From assembly GCF_000247695.1 (NCBI RefSeq), contig NW_004624801.1:3783206-3847205 (forward strand): a stretch of 64,000 nt of DNA, read 5' to 3'. Numbering within the stretch: the stretch's first letter is position 1; every line of letters starts with the position of its first letter. A model generated the notes under the pieces. The model saw only the letters and a program-made list of their open reading frames with translations, had not been told where the DNA came from and ran no database searches. Below are positions 10,440-23,149 of this stretch, piece after piece. The position numbers and the translations under genes were made by a program. Source of the stretch: Heterocephalus glaber. Taxonomy: Eukaryota > Chordata > Mammalia > Rodentia > Bathyergidae.

Positions 10440-10640
10440 AGAAAACAGATTTGTTGAGATATAATACACATATTATACAATGCACCCACTTAAAGCATAC
10501 AATGCTATGGCTTTGATATATTCTCAGATTGTGCAACCATTGCTGCAGCTGAAGTTAGAACATTTCCATCACCCTAGAACAAACCTTGCACTTCACCTTG
10601 CATTCCCTTCCCAGCCCTCAACAACTACATTTTAAAAAGC
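10440..10640 (-). mobile_element. old L1M fragment
   Basis: Antisense L1M 3' region: 'TTGTTGAGATATAATACACA', 'TTGTGCAACCATTGCTGCAG' and 'GAACATTTCCATCACCCTAG'. The same segment occurs again at 46.8 kb, where it is longer. Confidence 0.7.
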
Positions 10641-10652
10641 CTCTTTTGCTCT

Positions 10653-10673
10653 AAAAAAAAAAAAAAAAAAAAA
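10653..10673. repeat. A21 homopolymer
   Basis: An uninterrupted run of 21 A residues followed by GGCCGAGCC. It may be the tail of a decayed retroposon, but no SINE body is visible upstream. Confidence 0.9.
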
Positions 10674-12167
10674 GGCCGAGCCTTTCTTCTCTCTCTACTT
10701 TAAATATATTTGCATGTGTTTATAAAGAAGTTATCTCTTCAGATCACTGCGAGGTTAAGTGTTGTCCCAGGAACCTGGTATCTTCTCTCTAGTATTGGCT
10801 CCAGGTTGAGTTTTCTGCCCAGAGGCCCCTGAGAAGAGCCTTAGAAGGACTCACAGGAAGCCCACGTGACTGTAGGCCATGTAGTAGCTGGTCCCAGGAG
10901 GGAGGTGTCAGGTCGGACTTGAGGGTGAGAAGGACAGGAACCCCAGAAAACTTCTCCCAGCTGGGACTCAGGCCTAGCATCTCATGAGCAAAGAGGACAC
11001 TTCCCTGTCTCAGAAACAGCTGAGTGCCTGGAGAAGCCCCTCATTCGTCCTTCTAACGTGAGCTGGTCCCTCAGGGAAGGTGACCTTGCCCTGGGGACAG
11101 CTTGACCAGCTTGGCCAGTGTTGGCCCTGAGGCATCAGACTTTTCCAGGAGTTTGGTGCGCATATGTTTTCACCAGGGTTCCCCCACAAACTAGCCCTGA
11201 AGGGGCTTTTCTTGGGAGTGACAGACCAGTGGAGGGACAGATGGGCCTAGCACAGGGGCATAATGAAGGTAGATGGCCACTTTAATGGGAAATTATGTTT
11301 ACTCTCATAGGGAAACTCAGGAAATGCTGCAAATTGCACCCTGCAGACACATCCAGCAGTATTTAGACACCAACTCCCCAGAGGTGCTGGTGGAGGGCTA
11401 CTTCCATAGAGCATAGTTCCTTGGCTCTTCTGTCATCCTATGTTCCTGGGGCAGAGCATACTGATCCTGTCTTGGGAAAAGCCCATGGGCAGAGCAATAT
11501 GACACTGGCAGTGGGAAGTTGGTCAGAGTCCACAATATGTCCAGGTCCGTGGTACACGAGTGGACACCCACAGCATCTGCACAGCCTGGCCCCATTTAAC
11601 CCCTGTAAGATTGGGATATGGCCTTGGGAGAGCACATCCCTCCTGTACCTGGCTCCACTCTTGTTCTGTGGTGGTCAGGGTGCCACTTTCCATGGTAACA
11701 AGGGGCCACAAAGAGTTGATCAAATGAGGTTTATCAGGAACCAACTAGGAAAGAGCTACTTCTTTTATTGTGGAAGCCAAATAACTTCCCATGAGGCCTT
11801 GCAAAATGTGGAAGCCCAGATAAGATCACCTGGGGGTGGGGTCACTCTGAGATGGAAGGAAGAGGAAGCTCCCTTCCTTGGGGACACAAGAAAAGTCTTC
11901 ACATTTACAAAGCTCATCAGACATTTTGGCTTCTGAGCTGCAGCCTGATGAGTCCCCCTTTCACACCCTCACATAGGCCCTGGAGCTTAGCAGGAGGCCC
12001 AGGTGTGCTGTCCTCACTCAGAGGCCTGAGCTGGAAAGGCTGCCATGTTCCTTTGCTGATCCTTGGAAATCTCTGCACCTTGAGTCTCCTCTCCTCCTGG
12101 AATGGAAGGAAATTTCCAGATCTGGGCAACCCAAAGCCATGTCTTCCTCTTTGCTATTTGGCAGGAT
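10674..12167. other. GC-moderate non-coding stretch
   Basis: No repeat recognised. Overlapping open frames (171 codons at 11421-11936, plus strand) lack domains. I see nothing resembling an exon pair with matching phase. Confidence 0.45.
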
Positions 12168-12213
12168 ATTCATTCATTCATTCATTCATTCATTCACTTA
12201 TTCATTCATACAT
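12168..12213. repeat. (ATTC)n tetranucleotide repeat
   Basis: About eleven units of ATTC with one CTT variant. The flanking 'CATTATCCTGTAAGAGCCTG' may be a decayed L2 end, the usual source of such tails. Confidence 0.9.
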
Positions 12214-13628
12214 TATCCTGTAAGAGCCTGTGGCAATGAGACACAACAATAGGAAGATGCAAATCCTTTGCTTTCTTTCATACCTAGAATATGTGTGGCT
12301 CTACCACAGTCTAGATCCTTAGTGCTCTGCCTCAGCAGGCCCAGCCTCTGCTCCAGCTCTATATGTGTGTGGAGTGGGGAGAGGGGCGTCATGGCTCAAC
12401 TAGGATAGTCAGCTGACTACAAGCCCCTGAGGAGAGGATAAGAGGTCCTGTCCATGGTCCTGTCCTCAGCCTCTAGCATTGTCCCTGGCACATAAGAGTC
12501 AAAATGAATGGATGGATGCATGACTTTGTGGAAAAGGCAGAGACTTATACATATTTTAAAATTTATTTTTGTATCTATACATTTGGGTATTAATGCACCT
12601 GTTTCTGCATTGATGTGTCACTCTTTGGTACAGTTTTATACAGTTATATAATTTTGAGTGTTTGTGTGACAGGACATACACATGAACACAGTCCTTAATA
12701 CACATGACCTTCCCTTCACAGGATTTCAGGAGAATGAATACTTCTGTTTCCTGGTATCTGACTTTGTAAGCCCAATCTTCATTTTCTATACATGTTCAGC
12801 TCTCCAGATTTTCAAATATTTATAGTTCTATATATAAAACCTGTGAAAGTCCTCTCTTTCTCACCCCTTATGTGCTTGTATGCTTTCTCTCTCTGCTATC
12901 AGCCCTCCCTCTCCAACTCATTTCTGCTTTGTCCCCAGATACATGTATATATAGTTAAAGAAACTCCCTAACTCAGCCACATTTTTCCCTTCTAAGTCTC
13001 ATGGAGGGACACAGAGGAGCCACTGTACTTGCTCTATAACAAATCCCAAGTGATGACCCCAGTCAGGGAAAGACATAGTGGCTCAGTGGCCCCTGATGGA
13101 AGGACCTGGCCTCCCAGTGAAGTTTCCCTGGGCTGCAGCAGAGCTGTGCAGGAAGAGGCACTAATTTCTGTTTTCCCAGGGCTTCTGAGAGAGATGCTCG
13201 ATAAACATCAGCATTGCTTGGGTTTCTGGAGGCTTAGGGTCTGATTTCTGCTAGTTATGATGTCTTATGATGCTGACTGGGGCAGAGGACCCCCTACACA
13301 CACTGAAATTTCCACCTGACCGGGCCCCTGCCTAGCTGTGACGGCTGTGGGAGAGCTTCTTGTTCTATAGATTCCCTATTCATATGGCCCGACACCCTAC
13401 AACACCTAGCATAGGGAAGACAACAGTTGTTCCATTGCTCTGTGGAACCAAAGCCTCTGCACAGCACAAAGTTGGTGGAAATGGGTTTAGGGACAAACAA
13501 GTGTGGGCTGAGGGTATAGCTGATGGTGGCAAGAAGAGCTATAGGAAACAGGTATTAATGTGGCACACTGACGGTGGGTTACGCATGTAGACTGAGTGGC
13601 CCTTATCCAAAATGCTTGAGACTAGAAG
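12214..13628. other. non-coding stretch, nothing recognised
   Basis: AT-rich from 12540 to 12990 with TATATA runs, then GC-moderate. No gene or clear repeat is seen. The AT-rich part might be an old LINE that I cannot assign. Confidence 0.45.
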
Positions 13629-13640
13629 TGTTAAGGATTT

Positions 13641-13739
13641 TTTGTGGGGTTTTTTTTGTTTTTTTGGTACTGGGGATCGAACTCGGGTCCTTGCGCTTGC
13701 ACAGCAGGCGGCAAAACCACTGAGCTAAATCCCCGGCCC
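13641..13739 (-). mobile_element. intact ID SINE with perfect target duplication
   Basis: Antisense ID element: T-rich tail, then the complement of GGGGATTTAGCTCAGTGG (A box) and GAGTTCGATCC (B box). TGTTAAGGATTT flanks it at 13629-13640 and 13740-13751, a perfect 12 bp duplication. This marks a fairly recent L1-mediated insertion. Confidence 0.95.
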
Positions 13740-14044
13740 TGTTAAGGATTTAAAAAAAAATTTGCATATCTATGTTATGATATCTTGGGGATGAGACCCA
13801 TGTCTAAACACAAAATTCATTTACTTTTCACATACAATTTATATGCATAGCCTGAAGGTAAGTATATATATATTTTAGTCCACCTGTGTTTCGACTGTGA
13901 TGTGTCACATGAGGTCAGGTGTGGCATTTTCCTCTTGTACCACTACTTCTGCACTCAAAAAGTTTTAGATTTTAGAGCAGTTTTGACTTTTGGGTTAGGG
14001 ATTTTCATTGTATAATCTCACTGCTTTCTCTTCACCCTTCTATG

Positions 14045-14165
14045 AAGATGGAATTATTCCCCAATTTATTGATGAGGAGACTGAGACTCAGAGAGGGTTG
14101 TAGCTTTCCAGGGGCCCCCAGCACATGAGAGAGCTGAGAGCCAACCCAGCATGTCCAGCTCCAAA
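14045..14165 (-). mobile_element. MIR SINE relic
   Basis: Antisense MIR core 'TTATTGATGAGGAGACTGAG' followed by 'ACTCAGAGAGGGTTGTAGC'. Short and diverged. Confidence 0.6.
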
Positions 14166-15235
14166 GCTCCAAAGCTGTAGTCACCGTGCTGTGTGTGTAT
14201 CCAGCCATAGTGGACTCGAAGAACTGAAGTTAGGAGGATCAAATTCTGTACCTATTTGCTGAGCCAAATGCCTTGAGGATTGGTGGCTAAGCACCTGACT
14301 GGAGTAGGGTCCTTTTGTGACCTCTTGGCCTTCCTTTCCTTCCTATTCTTGATGCTATCTCATCCTTCCTGTAGGCCTGTCCTTAGAGAGTGAGCACCAG
14401 CCAGAAGCCCATTCTGGTTTCCTACAAACTACACTTATGCAGATTCACACTGCAAACAGGTCTTCTTTTCCCTGCATTTCCCTCTTTCCCTAGAAGACCA
14501 TGAACTTCCTAAAGAAAGCAACCAAATTCTTCCTTCATTGCCCTCATGAGGAGCAGGCAGAGGTAGGTGACCCCGGGTGGGGTCTACTCCCTGCCAGGTC
14601 CACTGGTGGGTCATTGCAGGAGTTATTATAAAAATTTTGGCTCTCTGATGTACGTATTCTTATTCCCATTTTATAAAGGAAGGAACCTTGAGGCTGAGGG
14701 GAGTTGGGTTGCTTGTCCAAAAGAACCCAATGAAAAAGTAACCACTTCTCATGTTTTGAAACTGTGAGGCACTAATTGATGTTTACCCAGGGCTTCAGAG
14801 AAAAGAACTGAACAAACTTTGGCTTTGTGAGGCCTGGAGTCTTATTTTAGGAGGTTATGATATCTCATGTACTGACTGGAAGGCAGAGGAGTTCCCCAGA
14901 TGTCTCCCAGCTGAGATATAGCCAAGGATCTGCCTCTCTTGTACCCTATGTCTGAGCCATGGACCATCTGCCCCTTGCCGGCCAGGAATGAACTATTGAG
15001 GGGAGGAGCAATCATTGGCCCAGATTGATTAGGACCTTGAGGAGCCCTAAATGAAATGAAGACCTTTCCAATATAAAATCCCAATGCTCAAAGATCAATC
15101 AAAGTACCAGCTAGGTACGTCAAGGGCATGACTCTTATTTCCCATCAGTGGACCAGTGACTAAGTAAGCCCAAGTTATCAATTCCACATTTGGGTCCATG
15201 TGGACTCTACTATTCCAGAGTCAGGTTTAGCCACA

Positions 15236-15236
<1 letters not shown>
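14166..15236. other. non-coding stretch, nothing recognised
   Basis: No repeat or gene recognised. 'CTTATTCCCATTTTATAAAG' near 14660 may be another MIR core fragment in antisense. Confidence 0.4.

Positions 15237-15281
<45 letters not shown>
15237..15281. repeat. (CA)n microsatellite
   Basis: About 22 uninterrupted CA units. The open frames reported across it on the minus strand are translated TG repeat and are not genes. Confidence 0.95.
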
Positions 15282-15282
<1 letters not shown>

Positions 15283-16679
15283 AATCTTGAGAAGTGAAAG
15301 TGCTTGTGAGAAGAAGCCATTAGGGTAGGCGATGAGGCCAGTATCTTGCCTCCATGTCCCCTCCTGCACCTCTCCTCTTCTCTGGAGGTGACCTGAAGAG
15401 ACCCCATGCAGAAACTTCCAGGCTGTGTGGCTTCCAGCTGGCTTTTGCCAATAGGGAGCACTGGCCAGTGATCCTCGGAAAGGAGTGAGGCTGAGCAGTC
15501 ATTCCCCTGGTTGCTGTCCTGCCAGCTGTCTCAGTGGCTTGGTCCCATCATCAAATGGTACTGCTCCTCTTGTAACAGCCTCTTCTTTATGATTTACCTA
15601 CGGGGTTTGGTTATATTCTCTCCTCTTGTCCACCCACCCTGCCTCACCTTTGAAAATAAATAAATCCACTCCCTGTTATCCAGCTTGAATGCATTTCCAA
15701 TTCGGGACATGACTGATAAATAGTAGGGTGGAGTAAGGGAACTTTGTCACCCTAGACTGGATTTAGTAAGAGACAGACAATCCGGCCTGTTTACCCCCAT
15801 CACTGCTGGTGTATGAGTAAAGATAGGAATTGTGTCTCTTCCATTTTGAAAAGTGTCTGTTTACTATTCTCTCTGAAACTACAAGTCTAATAGTTTCTTC
15901 AACATGCTCTAAATCTGAGTTTTTCAAACCGGTAATTGTCCCTGAGGGGCAGGAGGGGTGCTGGCAGGTTATTCTACTCGTCACTGCTTTGACACTCTTT
16001 TTCATTTCGAAGAGAAATCTGATATAAGGAAAACCTCAGATTGTTTGCAGCTTTTATTGACCCACTGACTTCTGACTTCATGGAAGGAGTTGGTTATCGG
16101 CCAAGAGTTATGAACCTATTGTAGGCAGCTTGGTAATGTTCTGAGCGTTAGACATTGAACATGACATGAATAGTCACCCAGCAAATGTGGCGATTATTCT
16201 GAACTATGTAAAACAGCACTGTTTTGGCCTTTTCTTTTTTGAATATATATCTTAATGACTTGAAATTTCTTTTGATTAGCTGGATAGTCCTCTCTTTTGA
16301 TAGGAAACAAAAAAAATTCAGTAGTTTTCTCTTTGTTGTGTTATTACTTCCTTGTCACAGAGCAGTAAGGAACCCATGAGACTGCTTCTTCCATGACTGT
16401 CAAGGTAACAGCCTGGGGAGTAATCACTCTTACACAAAGTGACTTGTACCTGTCAGCCACCCAATACAATGGGTTTATATGCCAGCAATTCTATATTGTA
16501 ATTTCTTTTGTTGTCTTTTATTGTGACTGCCCTGTAGAATTTATAAGTAGTTCCACCCCTTCATATATGTGCTGCCAAAGCGAGCACAGTTCCACTTCTT
16601 AAAATCAGCTGCACCGTGATGGTCATGGGAAAGTTACCTGTGATCATAGCAAGCACCTAGTACTCCTCTGCTGTGGTTT
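15282..16679. other. non-coding stretch, nothing recognised
   Basis: Mostly AT-moderate unique sequence. Open frames up to 80 codons show no domain. No retroposon tails. Confidence 0.45.
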
Positions 16680-16882
16680 TGATGTGGTTTGAGTGTCCCC
16701 CAAGGATTTATGTGTTGAAATTTAAATCCTGCTGTGAGGTATTAAGAGGGTGGAAACATAATCCAACCATAGTATTTAGAGGTAGGACCTTTGGGATGTG
16801 ATGAGGATTAGGATAAGATCATCAGGATGGGCCTCACATGACTAAATCCTGGGGGTTTGATAAAGAGAGGGAGAGAGACCAG

Positions 16883-16929
<47 letters not shown>

Positions 16930-17129
16930 CTCTCTCTACCTGTCCCCTGCCCATTGCCATGTGACACTCTGTACCTTCTTGGGACCCTACCAGGAAGACG
17001 CCCACCACCAGACGTGGCCCTTAAGGTGGGACCTTGAGAAACACAGCCTAGAATTAACCACTTTTCTTTATAACTCACCTTCATCTGTGGTATCGTGTTG
17101 TGGGGGCAACAGAAAATGGACTCATACAT
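16680..17129 (+). mobile_element. MaLR (MLT1-class) LTR relic with internal microsatellite
   Basis: Begins near 'GTGGTTTGAGTGTCCCCCAA', continues 'GTGTTGAAATTTAAATCCTG', 'GAGGTAGGACCTTTGGG', and ends near 'GAAAATGGACTCATACA'. These are hallmarks of a MaLR-type LTR. A (CA)n(TC)n repeat has grown inside it. No internal retroviral genes flank it, so it is a solo LTR. Confidence 0.7.
16885..16937. repeat. (CA)n(TC)n microsatellite
   Basis: About 21 CA units pass directly into five TC units, inside the MLT1-class LTR. Confidence 0.95.
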
Positions 17130-17725
17130 CCTTACATCCTTCTTTGAGAAATATCTGTGTCTAAACTCTTTTCATCATATAAAACCTGGAGACTCTGAGT
17201 GTTTGCCTGTATAGCAGGGTCAGGGTGTTTGGTGACATCAGCATGGGTGAAGCTGTGTAACAAACAGTCCCCCAACCCACTTAAAAACCCGAGGATTTGT
17301 GTCTCCCTCAGATTACAGGCCCACACGGCCAAACTGGGTCCAGCCCTCCATGTCACCATGCCAACCCCAGGAGCCAGGCTGCCGGAGCATCCCTGCATGA
17401 GACATGGGCCACGTCTGCAGCAGAGGGACAAGAGGGCATGGCCAAACACAGGACAGTTCTTACAGCCTCTGCAGACAGGCCACACCCCACTTCGGCTCAC
17501 ATTTCACTGGGCAAAGCAAGGCATATGGTGGAACCTAGTGGTGGGAAATGTGAGTTCAGTTCCTGAAAAGAGGGAGAACCAGAATACTTGTGATTAGCCC
17601 CAGTGACTATGGCATTGATCTTCTCTTTGGAAAGCGCTGGCTCACTCACAGAGTACCAGCATCTATGAACATTTTTGCATGGTGACATTTTTTTAACGGG
17701 ATCCTTTCTTTTGTCAAAAGCATAT
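17130..17725. other. non-coding stretch, nothing recognised
   Basis: GC-moderate sequence between two LTR relics. A 132-codon frame (17199-17597) has no recognisable domain. Confidence 0.45.
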
Positions 17726-18047
17726 TGTATTAGTTTGCTAGAACTGCCTAATAAAGTGCCATGAAGCAGGTGGCTTACATCCCCGAAGACCACAGTCCAA
17801 AATCATGGTGTCATCAGGGCCATGGCCCCACCCAATGCTGTGGGGGAGGATCCTTCCTTGTCCCATCGAACTGGTAGTAGATTTATAAGACACTCATCAC
17901 TGGATTAAGGCCCACTCTACTCCATTATGCCTGAATTTTATTTTGATTCTGTCTACAAAGAACTATTTCCAAACAAGGTCACATTCACAGGTGGCAGGGC
18001 TAGGATTTCAACATAGCTTTTGAGGGCTACAATTTGACCTGTAATAG
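17726..18047 (-). mobile_element. MLT1-class MaLR LTR relic
   Basis: Antisense LTR: opens 'TGTATTAGTTTGCTAGAACT', contains 'GGATTAAGGCCCACTCTACT', 'TTTCCAAACAAGGTCACATT' and 'GGATTTCAACATAGCTTTTG'. All are recognisable antisense MLT1 segments in order. Related fragments lie at 47.5 and 49.3 kb. Confidence 0.65.
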
Positions 18048-18311
18048 ATCATTTTCTCAATTTCTCAAAATGTTTGTACATGGTTTGTATTGGCTTCTGG
18101 TGGGCTTTTCAAAGCACCTGAATGGCCTTAGCCAGCAATACAGAAAGTCCATACCCCAGGCCCTTGCCCTGTCGGATGACAGACTGACCTTAGACTTTCT
18201 GCTGCTCAGGTTTTATCAAATGTTGGTCTTGGAAACACAGTAGCCATACAGGCTATTTGAAGACTGTTCAGTTCACTGTCCAATCACTTGCTTACATGAT
18301 TTGGGGGTTTC

Positions 18312-18395
18312 TTTTTCCTGAGGTGCCGCAGATGGAACCCTGGGCCTTGCACATGCTAGGTACTTGCTCTACCATTGAGTCAAACCCCAGCCCTG
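18312..18395 (-). mobile_element. older ID-type SINE
   Basis: Antisense ID: 'CTGGGCCTTGCACATGCTAG' and 'GCTCTACCATTGAGTCAAAC'. It carries the common ID form (GTAGAGC in sense) rather than the TTCCGC form of the young copies elsewhere in this window, so it belongs to an older subfamily. Confidence 0.75.
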
Positions 18396-20035
18396 GATTT
18401 TGTTTTGATTTTCACTTGTTAGTGTTTTAGCTAAGATCTCAAGGAATTCCAGTAGGCCTACAGCTTACAGCCCAGTGACAGCCAAATACCCTGTTGGGGT
18501 GGGTAGTTTTCCCCTGGGAAGAAATTCAAAGTCCCTTCTTGTTTCTTAGTCCTCTACTCATGGGCAGTCACTGTCCACTGGATGGCGTTGCTAAGTGTAG
18601 CTCACGTGCCATCTCTCCCTTCCCTGGGGCTGAAGCAGGGATGGCCAGGGCAGCTCCCCTGGGCCCGGCCTGACTCTTGGCCTCTTCCTCTCCCGAAGTG
18701 CCTGGCTGTGGTTGTTTGAGCACATGTGATCCCACCTGCTGCCTCTAATCTGCTTCCTGATGCTGCTGAGCATGCATGGAACTAACCTCCTCCTGCTGTA
18801 TAGCCTGACGATCTGAGATACCAGCTCTGGAGAGAAGTCCATCGAGTATGATGTTGGCTTAATTGGCTTAAGAAAATAAGTTTGGCCTGGTCTAGCCGGG
18901 TCTTCGCTGTCTTCTGCACTGGGAGTGGAGCTGACTTCCTCCTTGCCAGTCAATGCTTTCTTTGTACATCCTGCTCTTCCCTTGGGGGCCACCTGGATTG
19001 GGCGATAGGAAGGGAGGATCCAGGCGTTCGTGGTATGTTGTGGCTCTAAGTGCCATTTGTTCTCACCTAACCCTTCTCACAGCCAAGACAGAGAGGCCAG
19101 GGGCCAATCAGTAGCCCCTCCATTTCCTGAAGTAGCCTCAGGGCTTCTTGCAGGTGTCTGGGGCTTTGCAGAGCAATTCAAGAATCCAGTGGACATCACT
19201 GCTTCTCAATGTGAGCTGTGAGTCAGAAACAGCTTTTGAAACATGAAGACACTAAGTGCCCAGTAGACCACTGCATCGAGGTCCTAGGGGAGGGACCCAG
19301 TGTGTGGTTATGGGTGACACTGATGCCAGTCAGGCCAAAAGCCACTGGCCCAAACACTCTGGCCTTTACCCCTAGATTGGATCAGGTCATTCTCATGCAT
19401 TGGAGTTGTCTGGCTGAGTTGCCCCTCCACCTACGTTTAGAGACTCTAAGAATCATGCACACACCTCCTACTCTGTGATGACTGTAGAGATGATGGGTCA
19501 ATGGTGTCCCTCACTATTTAGTCAACACCTGCCCTGTGAAGGCCTACCCCATAAAAGCTTGATTTTATTAGAAAATGAGGTTTGAAGGGCAATGAGAATT
19601 TTCTAACTGATCATGTTATCTTTATACTAACTGCTTGGAGACATGGACTTGATCTTGTGGTTCAGTTTTAGTCACCACACAGCTCCTAGAGACTACAGCT
19701 TCTTGCCTCTGGCCTGGGGTTTCTCTATTTGCTTTGGCCTTAATTTTGCTACTTCATGGAATTATGTAGAAGTGCCAGAAATACTTGGGGATATAAAGGG
19801 ATGTATAAATTTGTTTTGAAAAAGAAACAAAAGCACTGGGGGGGGTGTGATCTGATGATGATGCCAGTGAAGCTTGTGCCTGTAGACAAAGAAGACCACA
19901 CTCTGGCTAAGAGGGCTCCACAGGGTTCAGGGTACCTGGTTGGTGCTGCCCCTCTGGGAAGCCTTTGCAGATACCTGGACCAGCCTAATTCTGAGTGATG
20001 CTAACCTTTGTTCCCTGTTAAAATGACTTGTTCAA
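18396..20035. other. non-coding stretch, nothing recognised
   Basis: No repeat recognised with confidence. A minus-strand frame of 133 codons (18591-18992) has a basic, low-complexity product without a domain and is not called as a gene. Confidence 0.45.
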
Positions 20036-20039
20036 CACC

Positions 20040-20178
20040 AGCCTTCCCCACCAGAGTGTAGTTTCGACATGAGCAAGAAGCATGCTGGTCTTTCTCCTGG
20101 GTGTAACCCCAATGCCTAGCCTAGCACACAGCCGGCTGCAGAGTAGCCATCCAATAAATATTTATTGGATGAAAATGG
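20040..20178 (+). mobile_element. LINE L2 3' end fragment
   Basis: Sense L2 tail: 'ACCAGAGTGTAGTTTCGACA', 'CCCCAATGCCTAGCCTAGCA', 'GTAGCCATCCAATAAATATT' and 'TATTGGATGAA'. The order matches the L2 3' end. Confidence 0.75.
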
Positions 20179-20384
20179 AAAATAGCTGCAAACCTTGACT
20201 GCTTAGTGAAATATATGAGAAATAAATACAGAGGTTCTGTGATAAGAAGGTGACTCTGGGAGCAAGGAGGGACAGGGAAAAAGAGAGGCAGGTGGGAAGG
20301 AGTGGGGAAAGGACTAGCTGGTTTAAATGAAGACAAAAGATTCTTTCCACTTTAGAAGAAGGGGTGTGGGGAGGGCAGTGGGAT

Positions 20385-20560
20385 GTAAGCAGCTACTATT
20401 CACCAGGATCCCAACCAGAGACTTCCCAGTGGCCTGTTTTATCTTTGCAGCATCCTTATGGGCTGGCTGCCCTCACTTTGTACATTTGTAAACTAAAGCT
20501 TAAGGCATCCAAATTGCCTGAAATCCACAGCCTGTGAGTAGCTGAGTTGGGTCTGAGTCC
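20385..20560 (-). mobile_element. MIR SINE relic
   Basis: Antisense MIR with 'TTTTATCTTTGCAGCATCCT', 'ACATTTGTAAACTAAAGCTT' and 'CCTGTGAGTAGCTGAGTTGG'. Diverged but in correct order. Confidence 0.55.
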
Positions 20561-21483
20561 AAGAGTCTGCAGCAGGGGACAAAGGTCAGAGTCCACAGCA
20601 GCCATGTCTGCCCCTCTCTCCTCAAGCGTCCTGCTCATCTGCCCAGTGAACTTTCTGTCTCTTTCCACCGGGCCACTGGGTGAGCAAGCCAACGTGCATG
20701 GACAGAAAAGCAGATACAAAAACACCTCCACCTTGGCAGCCATGTGCAGTGAGAAGGACAGAGCACCCAGGTTATGACTGGAGGTGACTGGAGGGCTGAC
20801 AAAGAGCAAGGGCCTTGACCTCACCTTGAAATGGTGGAGGGGACTCTGGGGGAGGCTACTGCAGCTCCCATCTCGACTTCCCTAACTCATCCACACCTCC
20901 ACTCCACAGAGTTTCCTGTAGAGGAGCCAGGCAGACTGGAGGAGTGACACCAGGACTGGCCAGGGGCCCAGAGGGGCGGGCACCATCTGCAGACTGCTTC
21001 GGTAGTGCAGCTGAGCACTGCACACCAGGATGTGGTGGCCCTCTTCCCTTGCAGCTGCAACAGCTGCTGGCCAGAGGCAGTTCCTGGATAATTCTTGCCA
21101 CTTCTAATCCATAGTCTCCATGGGTGGGAAGATACCTCATCCAGACATCCCCACCCAAGGAGAAGAGCAGTGTCCATGTGTGCCCCTGGAGTAGAAGGAC
21201 CATATTTGTCCTGGCGTGTATCCTTTGATACAGCAACTCTGGGGACAGTTGGCCAAGAAGATAGAGCCTCTGCTCTATCTGTCCATCATCTAGGACTTAA
21301 TTCCTTATGTGAAAAAGACAAACATGATAGACGCTATCAGAATGTAAGGGCATTAGAACCCCAGAGGGCAATGATTGTTTCAAATCACTGTCTTGAGTCA
21401 ATGGGGCAGAATCTCCTTCCAGACTTTGAGTCAACCTTGCAGCTAACTCTGTTGACTCGGGAGGGTGTGAGCATTGATCAAGG

Positions 21484-21536
<53 letters not shown>

Positions 21537-22485
21537 AGCTGTTCTGGAGCTTGTTGACCAGGAATTTCTGGCTCTTAGGATCTGCTGCAAATATTCTTGT
21601 TTTAGCTAAATCAAAGTATCTTGGCTCCCACCCAATTCATTGGATTATTGGATTTGCAGTCCTCCAGGCCCCTTGTCAACTACAATTAAAGCCACTGTTT
21701 TTACCTCAAAGGTAACAGCAACAAATGACCCAGTGCAGTTTTTCTACCTTGAGAACAAGTCATACATCACTAAGAACTTCACAACAGAACTTTGACATGG
21801 GACAATCCAGAACAGCAGCCTGCCTGGTCCCCAGAGGGGTTGAATTCCTGGAGAATTTATTATCATCTTGGCCAAAGAATGGAACTAGGTTGGTGTCCAC
21901 GTTTCTTGGCCCTCTGATTCTCTAGCAGTCGTATCTTTTGCTCTAATCTCAGCCAAGTGGGCAGGAAGGGCTGTTCCTACTGCAGCTTTCCCTTTGCTCC
22001 CCAGATCATGGAGCAGAGGTCTGGCTTGATTAGAAAGGTGGCCCCTTCCGGAGACATTGTCACTAGGCAACAGTGTGTGTATGTGGGGGTGCAGTGGTGT
22101 GTTCACGTAGAGTCAGAAAACCCCATGGCCCTACAGATCCTACACATGAGGCCTCAGCTATGATCGCCTTCCCCTCTCTATGTCATAACTGGTTCTTGGA
22201 GGACTCAATACGGCTGCTTAGATCTCAGGGACTGGATGAGCACCTAGGGTCACAGCTGTTTGCAGAGAGCCAGTTTGTCCCAGAACCCCAGCTCGTACAG
22301 GCCCATCCAGCCAGTGCATGGTAGAACCCTCTACTTACCCCCGCCTTCAGCATCCTGTGCATGCCTACGCATTTCCAGGGACAACCAGAAGAATTCCATG
22401 CAGTGACATAGTCCATCTCAGTCAGGGGACAGACTCTAACTGAGACTCGAATCCAAAAATGCAAGGAGATCTGAAAAGGTATGAT
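20561..22485. other. non-coding stretch apart from a GA repeat
   Basis: GC-moderate sequence with overlapping frames of up to 147 codons, the longest running into the GA repeat. No recognisable coding domain or retroposon body. Confidence 0.45.
21485..21534. repeat. (GA)n microsatellite
   Basis: About 25 perfect GA units. A homopurine-homopyrimidine mirror repeat of this length can form a triplex (H-DNA). Confidence 0.95.
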
Positions 22486-22489
22486 TCTA

Positions 22490-22905
22490 ATTATGGAACA
22501 TTCTGGAAAATACAAAACTATGGAAACAAGAAAAAGACCTGTGCTTGCCAGAGGTTCAGGGAGGGAGGCAGGAAGGGAAGGGTGAACGGGGGGAAACCCA
22601 GGGGCTTTTAGGGCAGTGAAACTTTTTCAGCAAACTTTTTGCTCCTGTGATGGTGAATATATAACATTATACATTTGTCCAAACCCACAGAATGTACAAC
22701 GCTAAGTGAACCCTAATGTGAACTGTGGACTTTATTTAATAGCCACATGTCCGTATTGGCTTACCCCTCGTTACCTAAGTGAAGCGCCACCGTAACGCAA
22801 GGGCAACGGGGCAGGTATGAGGAGCACCTGGGAACTCTCTTCTTGACAGTTCATTTTTCTGTAAACCTGAAACTGCTCACAATAGTAAAGTCTAAGAACT
22901 TAAAA
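22490..22905 (+). mobile_element. L1M 3' end relic
   Basis: Sense old-L1 3' end: 'TTGTCCAAACCCACAGAATG', 'GAACCCTAATGTGAACTGTG', 'GGGAACTCTCTTCTTGACAG' and 'TAAACCTGAAACTGCTCACA', ending in 'ATAGTAAAGTCTAAG' and an A-run. It overlaps a 184-codon antisense open frame, which is thereby explained as chance. Confidence 0.7.
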
Positions 22906-23149
22906 AAAGTACAGGGTAAAGAGAGGGAAGGGGATGGACTGATTTGGAGAAGTTCCCTGACAGGGCCAAATCCTAAGGGCCTTCTTTCCCACCCAGTACT
23001 GAAACCCGACTCCTTTTTGGACCCCACAAGGGCCTTGTAAGTGAGGGATCTTAGAAGAAGCAGAGGGAATGGGAAGGAGAGGACGCTTAGGGAAACAGCT
23101 AGGGAATGGGGCTCTTGGTACAGAAGGCACAAACCACAAGTGCAATTAG

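Noticed and set aside
10674..12167. possible multi-exon gene across overlapping frames
   Set aside because: No consistent splice phases and no domain in any frame.
15178..15461. open frames with (CV)n products
   Set aside because: Translations of a TG/CA microsatellite.
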